In this document: positions 1 to 6,052 of the stretch, in pieces
How positions within the stretch are numbered: position 1 is the stretch's first letter
How the letters are laid out: each line of letters begins with the position of its first letter
Origin: Clostridia bacterium
Lineage (GTDB): Bacteria > Bacillota > Clostridia > Christensenellales > CAG-138
Assembly (NCBI GenBank): GCA_016296415.1
Contig: JAEDJH010000065.1
Span: forward strand, 1-6,836
Length of the DNA stretch: 6,836 nt
Direction: 5' to 3'
Program-made: the position numbers and the translations under genes
The notes under the pieces: model-generated
Seen by the model: only the letters and a program-made list of their open reading frames with translations
What the model was told of the DNA's origin: nothing
Databases searched by the model: none

Positions 1-1517
1 TCCAGGGGCTTCATCGTCGGGAACAGCAGCACATCCCTTATGGTGTGGCTGTCGGTGAGCAGCATGACGAGACGGTCAATGCCGATACCGATACCGCCCG
101 TCGGGGGCATGCCGTATTCGAGTGCAAGGCAGAATTCCTCGTCGATCATCATCGCCTCGTCGTCGCCCTTTGCACGCTCAAGCGCCTGCTGTATGAAGCG
201 GCTGCGCTGGTCGATGGGGTCGTTGAGCTCCGAGAAGGCGTTTGCATATTCCGAGCCCATGATGAAAAGCTCGAAGCGCTCGGTTATGCCGGGGACGCCG
301 GGCTTGCGCTTTGAAAGCGGCGAGATCTCCACGGGGTAGTCGATTATGAAGGTCGGGTTGATCAGCTTGTCCTCAACGAACTGGTCAAACGCCGCCGCAA
401 GCAGCCTGCCCTTTACGGGGGAAATGCCCTCGGTGTCGAGATGGATGCTCTTTGCAAGCGCCAACGCTTCCTCATCGGTGGCGCAGGCCATGAAGTCCGC
501 ACCCGTGTAGCGCTTGACGGAGTCATTCATGGACAGACGCTCGAAGGCGGGCTCGAGGTCCAGCTCCTGCCCCTTGAAGGTTATTTTGGTGGTGCCGAGC
601 ACCGTCTTTGCAAGGTGGCGGATAAGCCCCTCGACAAGCTCCATCATGCCGTTGTAATCGGTATAGGCCTGATAAAGCTCCATCATGGTGAACTCGGGGT
701 TATGGGTTGCGTCCATGCCCTCGTTTCGGAATATCCTGCCGATCTCATAAACCCTTTCAAGTCCGCCGACGATGAGCATTTTGAGTCTGAGCTCGAGCGC
801 TATTCGGAGGTACATATCTATGTCGAGCGTGTTATGATGGGTTATGAACGGTCTTGCCGAAGCGCCGCTTGCCGTGCTGTTGAGCACGGGGGTCTCGACC
901 TCCAAAAAGCCCTGAGCATCGAGGTAGCGACGCATCTCGCTGATTATAAGGCTCCTTTTTACAAAGGTGTCCCTGACCTCGGGGTTGACGATAAGATCGA
1001 CAAAGCGCTGACGGTAGCGTGTTTCGGCGTCCTTGAGCCCGTGGAACTTCTCGGGAAGCGGGCGCAGGGACTTTGAAAGCAGGGTGACTTCCTTTGCATG
1101 GACGCTGACTTCGCCCGTCCTCGTTTTGAAAACAAGACCCTTTACGCCGATAAAGTCGCCAATGTCGTAGGTTTTGAACTCCGCATATTCGGCCTCGCCA
1201 ATATCGTCACGGCGCACGTAGAGCTGAAGCTGCCCCATGCGGTCGAGAATGTGTACGAAGGTGGCTTTGCCCATTATACGCTTTGCGATTATGCGTCCGG
1301 CAACGGAAACGTCGGTGTTTTCGAGCGCTTCAAAGTCGTTTATGACGGACGTGCTGTGGTGGGATACGTCGTAGCGCATGACCTCAAAGGGGTCTTTTCC
1401 GGCCTCCTGCAGTGCCTTGAGCTTGTTTCGCCTTACCTGCAGAAGCTCGGATATGTCCTCGGAGGGGGCGCCCGCCGCATCCGACGACGGTATATTGCTG
1501 TTAATGTTCTGTTCCAT
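1..1517 (-). CDS. lysS: Lysyl-tRNA synthetase, class II (3' end cut by window)
   Basis: Charges tRNA-Lys with lysine using ATP, in the cytoplasm. 505 codons are visible from ATG at 1515-1517. An N-terminal extension (about 1-65) leads into an OB-fold anticodon-binding domain (about 70-147), then the class II catalytic core. Motif 1 lies around residues 198-213 (LDAQGFLEVETPVLN), motif 2 around 255-285 (RVYEIGRIFRNEG, then THNPEFTMMELYQAY) and motif 3 around 474-489 (GGIGIGIDRLVMLLTD). The lysine-site ARPFITHHN segment is at 221-229. The reading frame runs off the window edge at LLFPTMKPL, a segment normally close to the C-terminus of bacterial LysRS, so probably only a few residues are missing. 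The start is supported by GGAG 6 nt upstream. It begins 18 nt after the greA stop, so the two are almost certainly co-transcribed. No T-box leader is visible. Identification is very secure. Confidence 0.97.
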   Translation of the reverse strand, partial: MEQNINSNIPSSDAAGAPSEDISELLQVRRNKLKALQEAGKDPFEVMRYDVSHHSTSVINDFEALENTDVSVAGRIIAKRIMGKATFVHILDRMGQLQLYVRRDDIGEAEYAEFKTYDIGDFIGVKGLVFKTRTGEVSVHAKEVTLLSKSLRPLPEKFHGLKDAETRYRQRFVDLIVNPEVRDTFVKRSLIISEMRRYLDAQGFLEVETPVLNSTASGASARPFITHHNTLDIDMYLRIALELRLKMLIVGGLERVYEIGRIFRNEGMDATHNPEFTMMELYQAYTDYNGMMELVEGLIRHLAKTVLGTTKITFKGQELDLEPAFERLSMNDSVKRYTGADFMACATDEEALALAKSIHLDTEGISPVKGRLLAAAFDQFVEDKLINPTFIIDYPVEISPLSKRKPGVPGITERFELFIMGSEYANAFSELNDPIDQRSRFIQQALERAKGDDEAMMIDEEFCLALEYGMPPTGGIGIGIDRLVMLLTDSHTIRDVLLFPTMKPL

Positions 1518-1535
1518 GTGGTTCTCCGCTTTCTG

Positions 1536-2003
1536 TTATTTGCTTATTTCGAGTATCAGGTAGGAAACCTGACCGCCGTTGGGCGTGAATGCCTGGACGG
1601 TTTCGCCGACATGGTGACCGATTATTGCCTTGCCGACGGGCGATTCGTCCGAGAGCTTGCCCATCATGGGATCAGCCTCGGCTGTGCCGACGATATGGTA
1701 GGTGTATTCCTTGCTGCGGTCTATATGTTTTATTTTAACCTTGGAGCCGACGCCAACCACGTCCGAGCTTGCGCCCTCGATTATTACGACGTTGCGGAGC
1801 ATGGCCTCAAGCTCCTGTATCTCGTGCTCGGTCCTCGCCTGCTCGTCTTTTGCGGCGTCGTATTCTGCGTTTTCGCTGAGGTCGCCGTGAGAACGTGCCT
1901 CTTTGAGCTCCTCTGCTATCTCAAGCATCCTTACGGTCTTGAGATACTCCAGGCGGGCTTCCTTCTCTTTGACTCCCTGCGGTGTAAGCAATACTTCTGA
2001 CAT
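1536..2003 (-). CDS. greA: Transcription elongation factor GreA
   Basis: GreA enters the secondary channel of RNA polymerase and stimulates cleavage of backtracked RNA, rescuing stalled complexes. The product is 155 residues, close to the usual size of about 158. The N-terminal coiled coil spans about residues 1-75. Its tip carries the GDLSENAEY signature (40-48), with the acidic pair Asp41 and Glu44 that positions the catalytic metal. The C-terminal FKBP-like domain follows from about 80 and includes SPVGKAIIGHHVGE (121-134). The ATG start is preceded by AGGAGG about 9 nt upstream. Upstream lies a consensus sigma-A promoter (2063-2091), and downstream lysS follows after 18 nt. The greA-lysS pair, often with dusB ahead, is a familiar Firmicutes arrangement. 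Nothing in the gene looks damaged. Confidence 0.97.
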   Translation of the reverse strand: MSEVLLTPQGVKEKEARLEYLKTVRMLEIAEELKEARSHGDLSENAEYDAAKDEQARTEHEIQELEAMLRNVVIIEGASSDVVGVGSKVKIKHIDRSKEYTYHIVGTAEADPMMGKLSDESPVGKAIIGHHVGETVQAFTPNGGQVSYLILEISK

Positions 2004-2062
2004 ATTAAAAATCCTCCTGTCGCAGATTAAGCATTGTATAATTATCCTGTTTGCAATAAGCC

Positions 2063-2091
2063 ATTATATTTCAGCAAACATGGGCTGTCAA
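2063..2091 (-). promoter_or_regulatory. Consensus sigma-A promoter for greA-lysS
   Basis: Read leftward, TTGACA (2086-2091) and TATAAT (2063-2068) are separated by exactly 17 nt. All twelve positions match the sigma-A/sigma-70 consensus. Transcription would begin near 2056, about 50 nt before the greA start at 2003. The -35 box lies only 17 nt beyond the dusB stop codon and no terminator hairpin is visible between them. Readthrough from the upstream operon and independent initiation can therefore both supply greA-lysS. Confidence 0.88.
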
Positions 2092-2107
2092 GCGGTGGCG
2101 GCACGAT

Positions 2108-3094
2108 TTAACCATCGGTTTTTGCAATAAAATCGTTCAAAAGCGCCTCAAGCTCATCGTAGCTGCCGCAGAGGTTCGCCCTCTGGCGCAGGTCGGATGC
2201 GCCCCGTATGCCGCTTGCGTACCATGCGATATGCTTTCGCACCTCGAATCTGTGTGCGTCGCCCTTTTGCTCACGGTGCATTTTCAGGTGCAGAAGCGCC
2301 GTTTCCATGCGCTCCTTTTCGCTCGGGGGAGTGTAGTTCTCTCCCTTGAGCGCCGCCTTTACCTCGTTGAATATGAACGGATAGCCCTCTGCGCCCCTTG
2401 CGATCATTATGCCGTCGCAGCCCGTTCGGTCAAGCAGCTTTTTTGCCGCTTCGCCCGAAAAAACGTCGCCGTTGCCGATGACGGGGATGCCCACCGCCGT
2501 CCTGACCTTGGCGATTATGTCCCAATCGGCCTGCCCCCGGTACATCTGCTGCCTTGTTCTGCCGTGAACGGTGACGGCGCTTGCGCCGCTGTCCTCGGCG
2601 GCCATGGCAAACTCCACGGCATTTATATGCTCATCGTCCCAGCCCTTTCTGAACTTGACCGTCACGGGCAGCTTTACAGCATCGCTCACCGCCCGTATTA
2701 TCCTTGAGGCAAGCGGGATGTTCAGCATGAGCGAGCTGCCCTCGCAGTTGGAGGTTATCTTCCTTGCGGGACAGCCCATGTTTATGTCTATTAGGGAAAG
2801 CCTTCCCTGCATTTCCTCTTCGAGCATGGCGGCGGTTTCGGCAAGTATCTCGGGCGAGCTGCCGAAAAGCTGTATGCCGCAGGGGAAGTCCGATTCGGAA
2901 AACTCCGCAAGCCGCTTTGTGGCGGCGCTTCCGTAGTGAAAGCCCTTTGCGCTTACCATTTCGGTATAGGCAAAGTCTGCGCCGAACTGCCTGCACAGCG
3001 CACGGAACGGCTTATCCGTTATTCCTGCCATCGGCGCAAGCAAAACGGGAATATCGCCGTGCGAAAGCCCGAGCAGCTCATTGAGGCGGCTCAC
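2108..3094 (-). CDS. dusB: tRNA-dihydrouridine synthase, DusB/NifR3 type
   Basis: An FMN-dependent enzyme that reduces specific uridines in tRNA to dihydrouridine using NADPH. The product is 328 residues, normal for the family. A TIM barrel opens with LLAPMAGITDKPFR (18-31). NMGCPARKI (105-113) contains the catalytic cysteine Cys108. VKFRKGW (146-152) has the conserved Lys147. VTVHGRTR (175-181 region) carries the conserved His177. GNGDV (207-211) and IARGAEGYPF (231-240) are FMN phosphate-site segments. A C-terminal helical tRNA-binding region (about 250-328) includes RKHIAWY. The start is GTG at 3092-3094, overlapping the stop of the upstream gene (GTGA) and preceded by GGAGG 7 nt upstream. 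This indicates translational coupling to the membrane-protein gene. Assignment to Dus is secure; the DusB subtype rests on motif wording and the greA-lysS neighbourhood. Confidence 0.95.
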   Translation of the reverse strand: MSRLNELLGLSHGDIPVLLAPMAGITDKPFRALCRQFGADFAYTEMVSAKGFHYGSAATKRLAEFSESDFPCGIQLFGSSPEILAETAAMLEEEMQGRLSLIDINMGCPARKITSNCEGSSLMLNIPLASRIIRAVSDAVKLPVTVKFRKGWDDEHINAVEFAMAAEDSGASAVTVHGRTRQQMYRGQADWDIIAKVRTAVGIPVIGNGDVFSGEAAKKLLDRTGCDGIMIARGAEGYPFIFNEVKAALKGENYTPPSEKERMETALLHLKMHREQKGDAHRFEVRKHIAWYASGIRGASDLRQRANLCGSYDELEALLNDFIAKTDG

Positions 3095-3660
3095 TCGTCA
3101 TCCTCCGCAGTGTCAAGAAGGCTGTAATCGGGGGTGGGCTTGACCTCGGCGGGCGGATTCTCCTCAATTACCTTCAGCTCGGATATGTACCATCTCGACT
3201 CCTCGTCCATGGTGAACGTAACCTCGTACAGCACATCCGTCCATTCGGGAAGCGCACCCGTGACCGCATCGCTGTTGGGCTTGCCGGAGAGGGAGGCCAT
3301 ACGCTCAAGCACCTTCATAGTGGCTTCCCTGCGCCCGAACATGGCGGATATTCCCCGTATGGAAAGGCGGTGGTCGTAGTTTGTTACGGTATAGTCGGCG
3401 TATCGGTCGGAGTTTAACAGCTCGTCTCTTGCGAGCCACTCGTCGGTGAAATATTCGGAAAGCTCGTTCAGCGAGCCGTCCTGCAATATACATTCGGCAC
3501 GGAGGGCCATGCCCTCGGTAACGACTATATAGATGTTGCCGACGTACATTCCGGTGAAAACGAAGCATATCGCAAGCGCTCCCACGAGTATGGAAACGGC
3601 AACTATTTTAAGAAAAAACCAGATGGAGCGTCTGGCAACGGTCAGCTTGTTTTTTTTCAT
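3091..3660 (-). CDS. Single-pass membrane protein of unknown function
   Basis: I do not recognise a named family. The 189-residue product starts with a basic stretch (MKKNKLTVARR). One long hydrophobic segment follows at about residues 14-41, then a hydrophilic domain to the C-terminus. By the positive-inside rule the C-terminal domain (about 42-189) lies outside the membrane. That domain has a helix-rich first half (ECILQDGSLNELSEYFTDEW) and strand-like stretches near the end (DVLYEVTFTM, WYISELKVIEE). An NTF2-like fold would fit, but this is only an impression. The tail is acidic (TAEDDE). ATG at 3658-3660 is chosen because AAGGGAG lies 5 nt before it; an in-frame TTG at 3676-3678 would add six residues but lacks a ribosome site. 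It overlaps dusB by 4 nt, so its level is probably tied to dusB expression. A run of eight A follows the ATG. Confidence 0.8.
   Translation of the reverse strand: MKKNKLTVARRSIWFFLKIVAVSILVGALAICFVFTGMYVGNIYIVVTEGMALRAECILQDGSLNELSEYFTDEWLARDELLNSDRYADYTVTNYDHRLSIRGISAMFGRREATMKVLERMASLSGKPNSDAVTGALPEWTDVLYEVTFTMDEESRWYISELKVIEENPPAEVKPTPDYSLLDTAEDDE
3102..3106 (-). promoter_or_regulatory. Ribosome binding site fixing the dusB GTG start
   Basis: Read leftward, GGAGG sits 7 nt before the GTG at 3092-3094, inside the last codons of the upstream gene. It supports a GTG start with a 4-nt gene overlap rather than any downstream start. Confidence 0.8.
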
Positions 3661-3665
3661 AGCAA

Positions 3666-3672
3666 CTCCCTT
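3666..3672 (-). promoter_or_regulatory. Ribosome binding site for the membrane protein
   Basis: Read leftward, AAGGGAG is followed by 5 nt and ATG at 3658-3660. This decides in favour of that ATG over the in-frame TTG at 3676-3678, which would place the Shine-Dalgarno inside the gene. Confidence 0.7.
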
Positions 3673-3698
3673 CGTCAAAGCAGACGTTATGACATTAC

Positions 3699-3707
3699 AT
3701 TATAGCA
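3699..3707 (-). promoter_or_regulatory. Extended -10 promoter for membrane protein-dusB operon
   Basis: Read leftward, TGCTATAAT is a perfect TATAAT -10 (3699-3704) with an upstream TG extension. At 17-nt spacing the -35 position reads ATGAAA (3722-3727), a poor match, as is common for extended -10 promoters. Initiation near 3692 would give a leader of about 32 nt before the ATG at 3660. It can drive the membrane protein, dusB and, by readthrough, greA-lysS. Confidence 0.6.
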
Positions 3708-3783
3708 TATTTTCGCACCGATTTCATGCAAAGTCACGCACATTCGGCAAAGAAAATGTGAACGTGCGGGGAGGATGAAAAAA

Positions 3784-3792
3784 TGATATAAT
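3784..3792 (+). promoter_or_regulatory. Candidate promoter for the sigma/anti-sigma operon
   Basis: TGATATAAT is a perfect -10 hexamer (3787-3792) with the TG extension. No TTGACA-like -35 occurs at 16-18 nt spacing. A TGAAC at 3759-3763 resembles the -35 element of ECF-type promoters, but its 23-nt distance from TATAAT is too long for one promoter; it may belong to a separate, self-activated start. A 10-nt perfect palindrome, AAAACGTTTT (3796-3805), lies where transcription would begin. Transcription from near 3799 would leave a 5' leader of about 60 nt. Confidence 0.45.
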
Positions 3793-3843
3793 TAAAAAAC
3801 GTTTTAATGCAATAAAAAAGCGTTCCCGCGCATTATTAAAGTG

Positions 3844-3849
3844 AAAGGA
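3844..3849 (+). promoter_or_regulatory. Ribosome binding site for the ECF sigma factor
   Basis: AAAGGA lies 9 nt before ATG at 3859-3861. An in-frame GTG at 3841 precedes this site and has no purine-rich ribosome site of its own, so ATG 3859 is preferred. Confidence 0.6.
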
Positions 3850-3858
3850 AAAAAGGAT

Positions 3859-4434
3859 ATGTTCTGTGTAATGATGCTTCCCGAAGCCGAATCGGTGAAA
3901 AGGGCGCCGAGTCCGGCAACGCTGGAGGCGATGATAAAAGGCATAGCCGAGGGGAACATGACAGCGCTGCATGATCTCTACGACGCCGTTTCCGGAGCGG
4001 TATATGGCTTTGCACTTTCCATAACGAGAAGCGCCCACGATGCGGAGGACGTTTTACAGGAAACCTTTTTGACCGTTCACGGCGGCGCCGCAAGCTACAC
4101 GGCACACGGCAAGCCGATGGCATGGATCTTGAGGATAGCGAGAAATCATGCACTTATGCACCTGAGACGTATGAAGCGCTATGCGCCGAACGGAGACGAT
4201 TCACTGTACAACAGCGAGGCGCTGTCCAGGGTGGACGATGCGGAGGAACGGATACTGCTGAAGGGTTTGCTCGAGAGCCTGACGGAGCAGGAACGGCAGA
4301 TAGTGATGCTGCGTGCCGTTGTCGGAATGAGAAGCAGGGAGATAGCCGAGCTGCTTCACCTGCCTCTCGGAACCGTATTGTCAAAGTACTCAAGAAGTAT
4401 AAAAAAACTGCAGGAGCTGTGCGAGGAGAAATAA
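3859..4434 (+). CDS. ECF-type RNA polymerase sigma factor
   Basis: An alternative sigma factor that redirects RNA polymerase to a dedicated gene set. The product is 191 residues from ATG 3859, typical for the ECF group with only regions 2 and 4. Region 2 spans about residues 35-105. It contains the core-binding segment DAEDVLQETFLTVH (61-74) and the promoter-melting/-10 helix MAWILRIARNHALMHLRR (87-104). A linker of about 30 residues follows. Region 4 spans about 136-187 with LTEQERQIVMLRAVVG and the helix-turn-helix SREIAELLHLPLGTVLSKY (159-177). Region 3 and a SigI-type C-terminal domain are absent, so this is not SigI although its partner is RsgI-like. The stop codon is 1 nt before the anti-sigma start, the usual co-expression of an ECF factor with its inhibitor. 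Self-activation is typical for such pairs, but its promoter is not proven here. The exact ECF subgroup is not assigned. Confidence 0.93.
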   Translation: MFCVMMLPEAESVKRAPSPATLEAMIKGIAEGNMTALHDLYDAVSGAVYGFALSITRSAHDAEDVLQETFLTVHGGAASYTAHGKPMAWILRIARNHALMHLRRMKRYAPNGDDSLYNSEALSRVDDAEERILLKGLLESLTEQERQIVMLRAVVGMRSREIAELLHLPLGTVLSKYSRSIKKLQELCEEK

Positions 4435-4435
4435 A

Positions 4436-6031
4436 ATGAGAACAATCGAAAAAAAGCTTTCCGATGCTGTGAACAGGCTTATTCCGGAGGATATGTATTT
4501 CCGGATCGAAAAGAGCGTTTCCTCGGCAGGGTATCCGACAACAAAGAAAGACGAGGAAAATTATATGAATAAAAAAACAAAGAGCATAACAAAATGGATG
4601 AGTGCAGCGGCTGCGGCGTGCCTGCTGGCGGCGTTCGGGCTGTTCGGAGGGATCTTCTATGCAAATAATATGGCGGTGGATACGGTGGTGGATATCGACG
4701 TAAACCCCAGCATACAGATCTCGACCAACAAAAAGGACGTAGTGCTGAAGGTGGATGCGCTCAACAGCGATGGCGAGGCGGTGCTGGACGGCATGAACCT
4801 TAAAAATGCCGATATAAAGGTTGCAGTCAATGCGATAATCGGCTCGATGGTACGCTGCGGCTATCTGACGGATGCTGACAACGGAATACTTGTCAGCGTA
4901 CACAACGAGGATACGAACCGGGCGCTCGGCATCCGCAACGAAATACTTGCGGACATAGACAGCTCCCTCAAGGAAAACCATATCGAGGCGAGCGTTATCA
5001 ATCAAACCGTTACCGATACCGGAGCCGCTGCAGAGTTTGCAAAGAAGCACGGTATATCAACGGGCAAGGCGGTGTTCGTACTCGGGATAGCCGAAAAAGA
5101 GCCGGCGTTCAACGCCGACGAGCTTGCTTCCCTGAGCCTTCGTGAGATTGCGGAGCTTGTCGTCAGATACGGCGTGGACATAAGCGGCTTTGCAGACTAT
5201 GACCGTGACGACGGCGTTTGGGAAAACATCGCTGACATCATTGACGACATAAACGAAAGCACCGATGCGAGCATTCCCACAGCACCCGAGGGGGCTATAA
5301 CGCCCGAGCAGGCGGAGCAAATCGCCCTTGAGCACGCAGGGTTCACCGGCGGAGGCGTGGTGTATATCAAGACCGAGCTTGAAAAGGATGACGGAGTATG
5401 GAAGTACGAGATCGAGTTTTATGCAAACGGCGTCGAGTACGAATACGATATTGATGCAATGACCGGCAACATCCTTCGCCATGAGAAGGATGCGGACGAC
5501 GGAGGAAACAGACCTCCGCAAACGGAAACGACTCCTCCTGCGACGACAACGCCCGCACAGCTCATAGACACGGCGGCGGCAAAGGCGGCAGCGCTTGCCC
5601 ATGCCGGAGTAAATGCCGACGATGCAATATTCGTCAAGGCGGAGCTTGACAGGGATGACGGCGTATGGAAGTACGAGATCGAGTTCATCACAAACGGCAA
5701 TGAGTACGAATACGATATTGACGCCCTGACGGGTGCGGTAACAGAGTATGATGTTGAACCCGCCGATCACGGGGACGGCCACGGCCCTCACAGCACGGTG
5801 CCTTCACCCACGCAGCAGGCGGAGGAGTTTATCGGCGAATCACGTGCAAAGGAAATAGCGCTTGAAAGGGCCGGCGTCACGACTGCAAGATTTGAGAAGG
5901 TTGAGCTGGATAAAGATGACGGCGTATGGGTATATGAGATCGAGTTTTATGCCGACGGCGTCGAGTATGAATGTAAAATAAATGCCATAACCGGCAAAAT
6001 CAGGGAGTTTGGCAGCGAAAAGGACGATTGA
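4436..6031 (+). CDS. Transmembrane anti-sigma factor, RsgI-like, with three PepSY domains
   Basis: Probable inhibitor of the sigma factor encoded 1 nt upstream; 531 residues. Residues 1-53 form a charged cytoplasmic tail, presumably the sigma-binding part. It has no Cys or His, so it is not a zinc-type (HxxxCxxC) anti-sigma domain. One membrane helix spans about 54-77. Residues 80-about 250 match the RsgI middle domain, beginning VDTVVDIDVNPSIQIS. In studied RsgI proteins this Asn-Pro bond (here Asn90-Pro91) is self-cleaved, leaving a two-part protein that intramembrane proteolysis can later release. Three PepSY domains follow at about 287-350, 376-439 and 464-527, each with a DDGVW then YEIEF then a YEY/YEC strand and a ITG/MTG/LTG turn. 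Linkers are Thr/Pro-rich (about 352-375) and His/Gly/Pro-rich (about 440-463). PepSY domains are known from peptidase propeptides and YpeB-like proteins, where they inhibit or bind partners; here they presumably sense an outside signal. AGGAG lies 7 nt before the ATG. Confidence 0.88.
   Translation: MRTIEKKLSDAVNRLIPEDMYFRIEKSVSSAGYPTTKKDEENYMNKKTKSITKWMSAAAAACLLAAFGLFGGIFYANNMAVDTVVDIDVNPSIQISTNKKDVVLKVDALNSDGEAVLDGMNLKNADIKVAVNAIIGSMVRCGYLTDADNGILVSVHNEDTNRALGIRNEILADIDSSLKENHIEASVINQTVTDTGAAAEFAKKHGISTGKAVFVLGIAEKEPAFNADELASLSLREIAELVVRYGVDISGFADYDRDDGVWENIADIIDDINESTDASIPTAPEGAITPEQAEQIALEHAGFTGGGVVYIKTELEKDDGVWKYEIEFYANGVEYEYDIDAMTGNILRHEKDADDGGNRPPQTETTPPATTTPAQLIDTAAAKAAALAHAGVNADDAIFVKAELDRDDGVWKYEIEFITNGNEYEYDIDALTGAVTEYDVEPADHGDGHGPHSTVPSPTQQAEEFIGESRAKEIALERAGVTTARFEKVELDKDDGVWVYEIEFYADGVEYECKINAITGKIREFGSEKDD
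4554..4567 (+). promoter_or_regulatory. Possible internal translation start in the anti-sigma gene
   Basis: AGGA (4554-4557) is followed after 7 nt by an in-frame ATG (4565-4567, Met44), giving MNKKTKSITKW and then the membrane helix. Initiation here would make a product with the membrane helix and the whole outer portion but without most of the cytoplasmic tail. The upstream start at 4436 is kept as the main one because it has its own ribosome site and is coupled to the sigma gene. Confidence 0.3.
5294..6016 (+). repeat. Three tandem PepSY-coding repeats
   Basis: Three copies of a domain of about 64 codons are spaced by 267 and 261 nt, measured between the GAGCT(T/G) landmarks at 5375, 5642 and 5903. 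Copies 1 and 2 share an identical 23-nt block (5396-5418 and 5663-5685) and an identical 20-nt block (5435-5454 and 5702-5721). Copy 3 is more diverged at the DNA level but keeps the same protein pattern. This indicates internal duplication, the copy 1/copy 2 event being the more recent or subject to conversion. The reading frame is intact throughout. Confidence 0.9.
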
Positions 6032-6052
6032 GGTCAAATAAAACGGGGAGGG

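Noticed and set aside
1518..1535. Possible regulatory leader or T-box ahead of lysS
   Set aside because: The greA-lysS gap is 18 nt, just enough for the ribosome site; there is no room for a leader RNA.
441..2000. Long open frames on the + strand (441-1076 and 1098-2000) opposite lysS and greA
   Set aside because: They lie antisense to clear lysS and greA coding sequence, show no recognisable domain or ribosome site, and are explained by the codon bias of the opposite strand.
2231..2707. 158-codon + strand frame opposite dusB
   Set aside because: Antisense to conserved dusB motifs; the protein has no recognisable features.
3841..3858. In-frame GTG at 3841 as the sigma factor start
   Set aside because: No ribosome binding site upstream of it; AAAGGA at 3844-3849 points to ATG 3859. 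The GTG start would add only six residues.
4154..5050. 298-codon - strand frame opposite the sigma and anti-sigma genes
   Set aside because: It runs antisense across both genes including conserved domain segments, with no plausible start context; an artefact of composition.
5057..5791. 244-codon - strand frame opposite the PepSY array
   Set aside because: Its internally repetitive sequence mirrors the PepSY repeats on the other strand, and the sense protein is clearly the real one.
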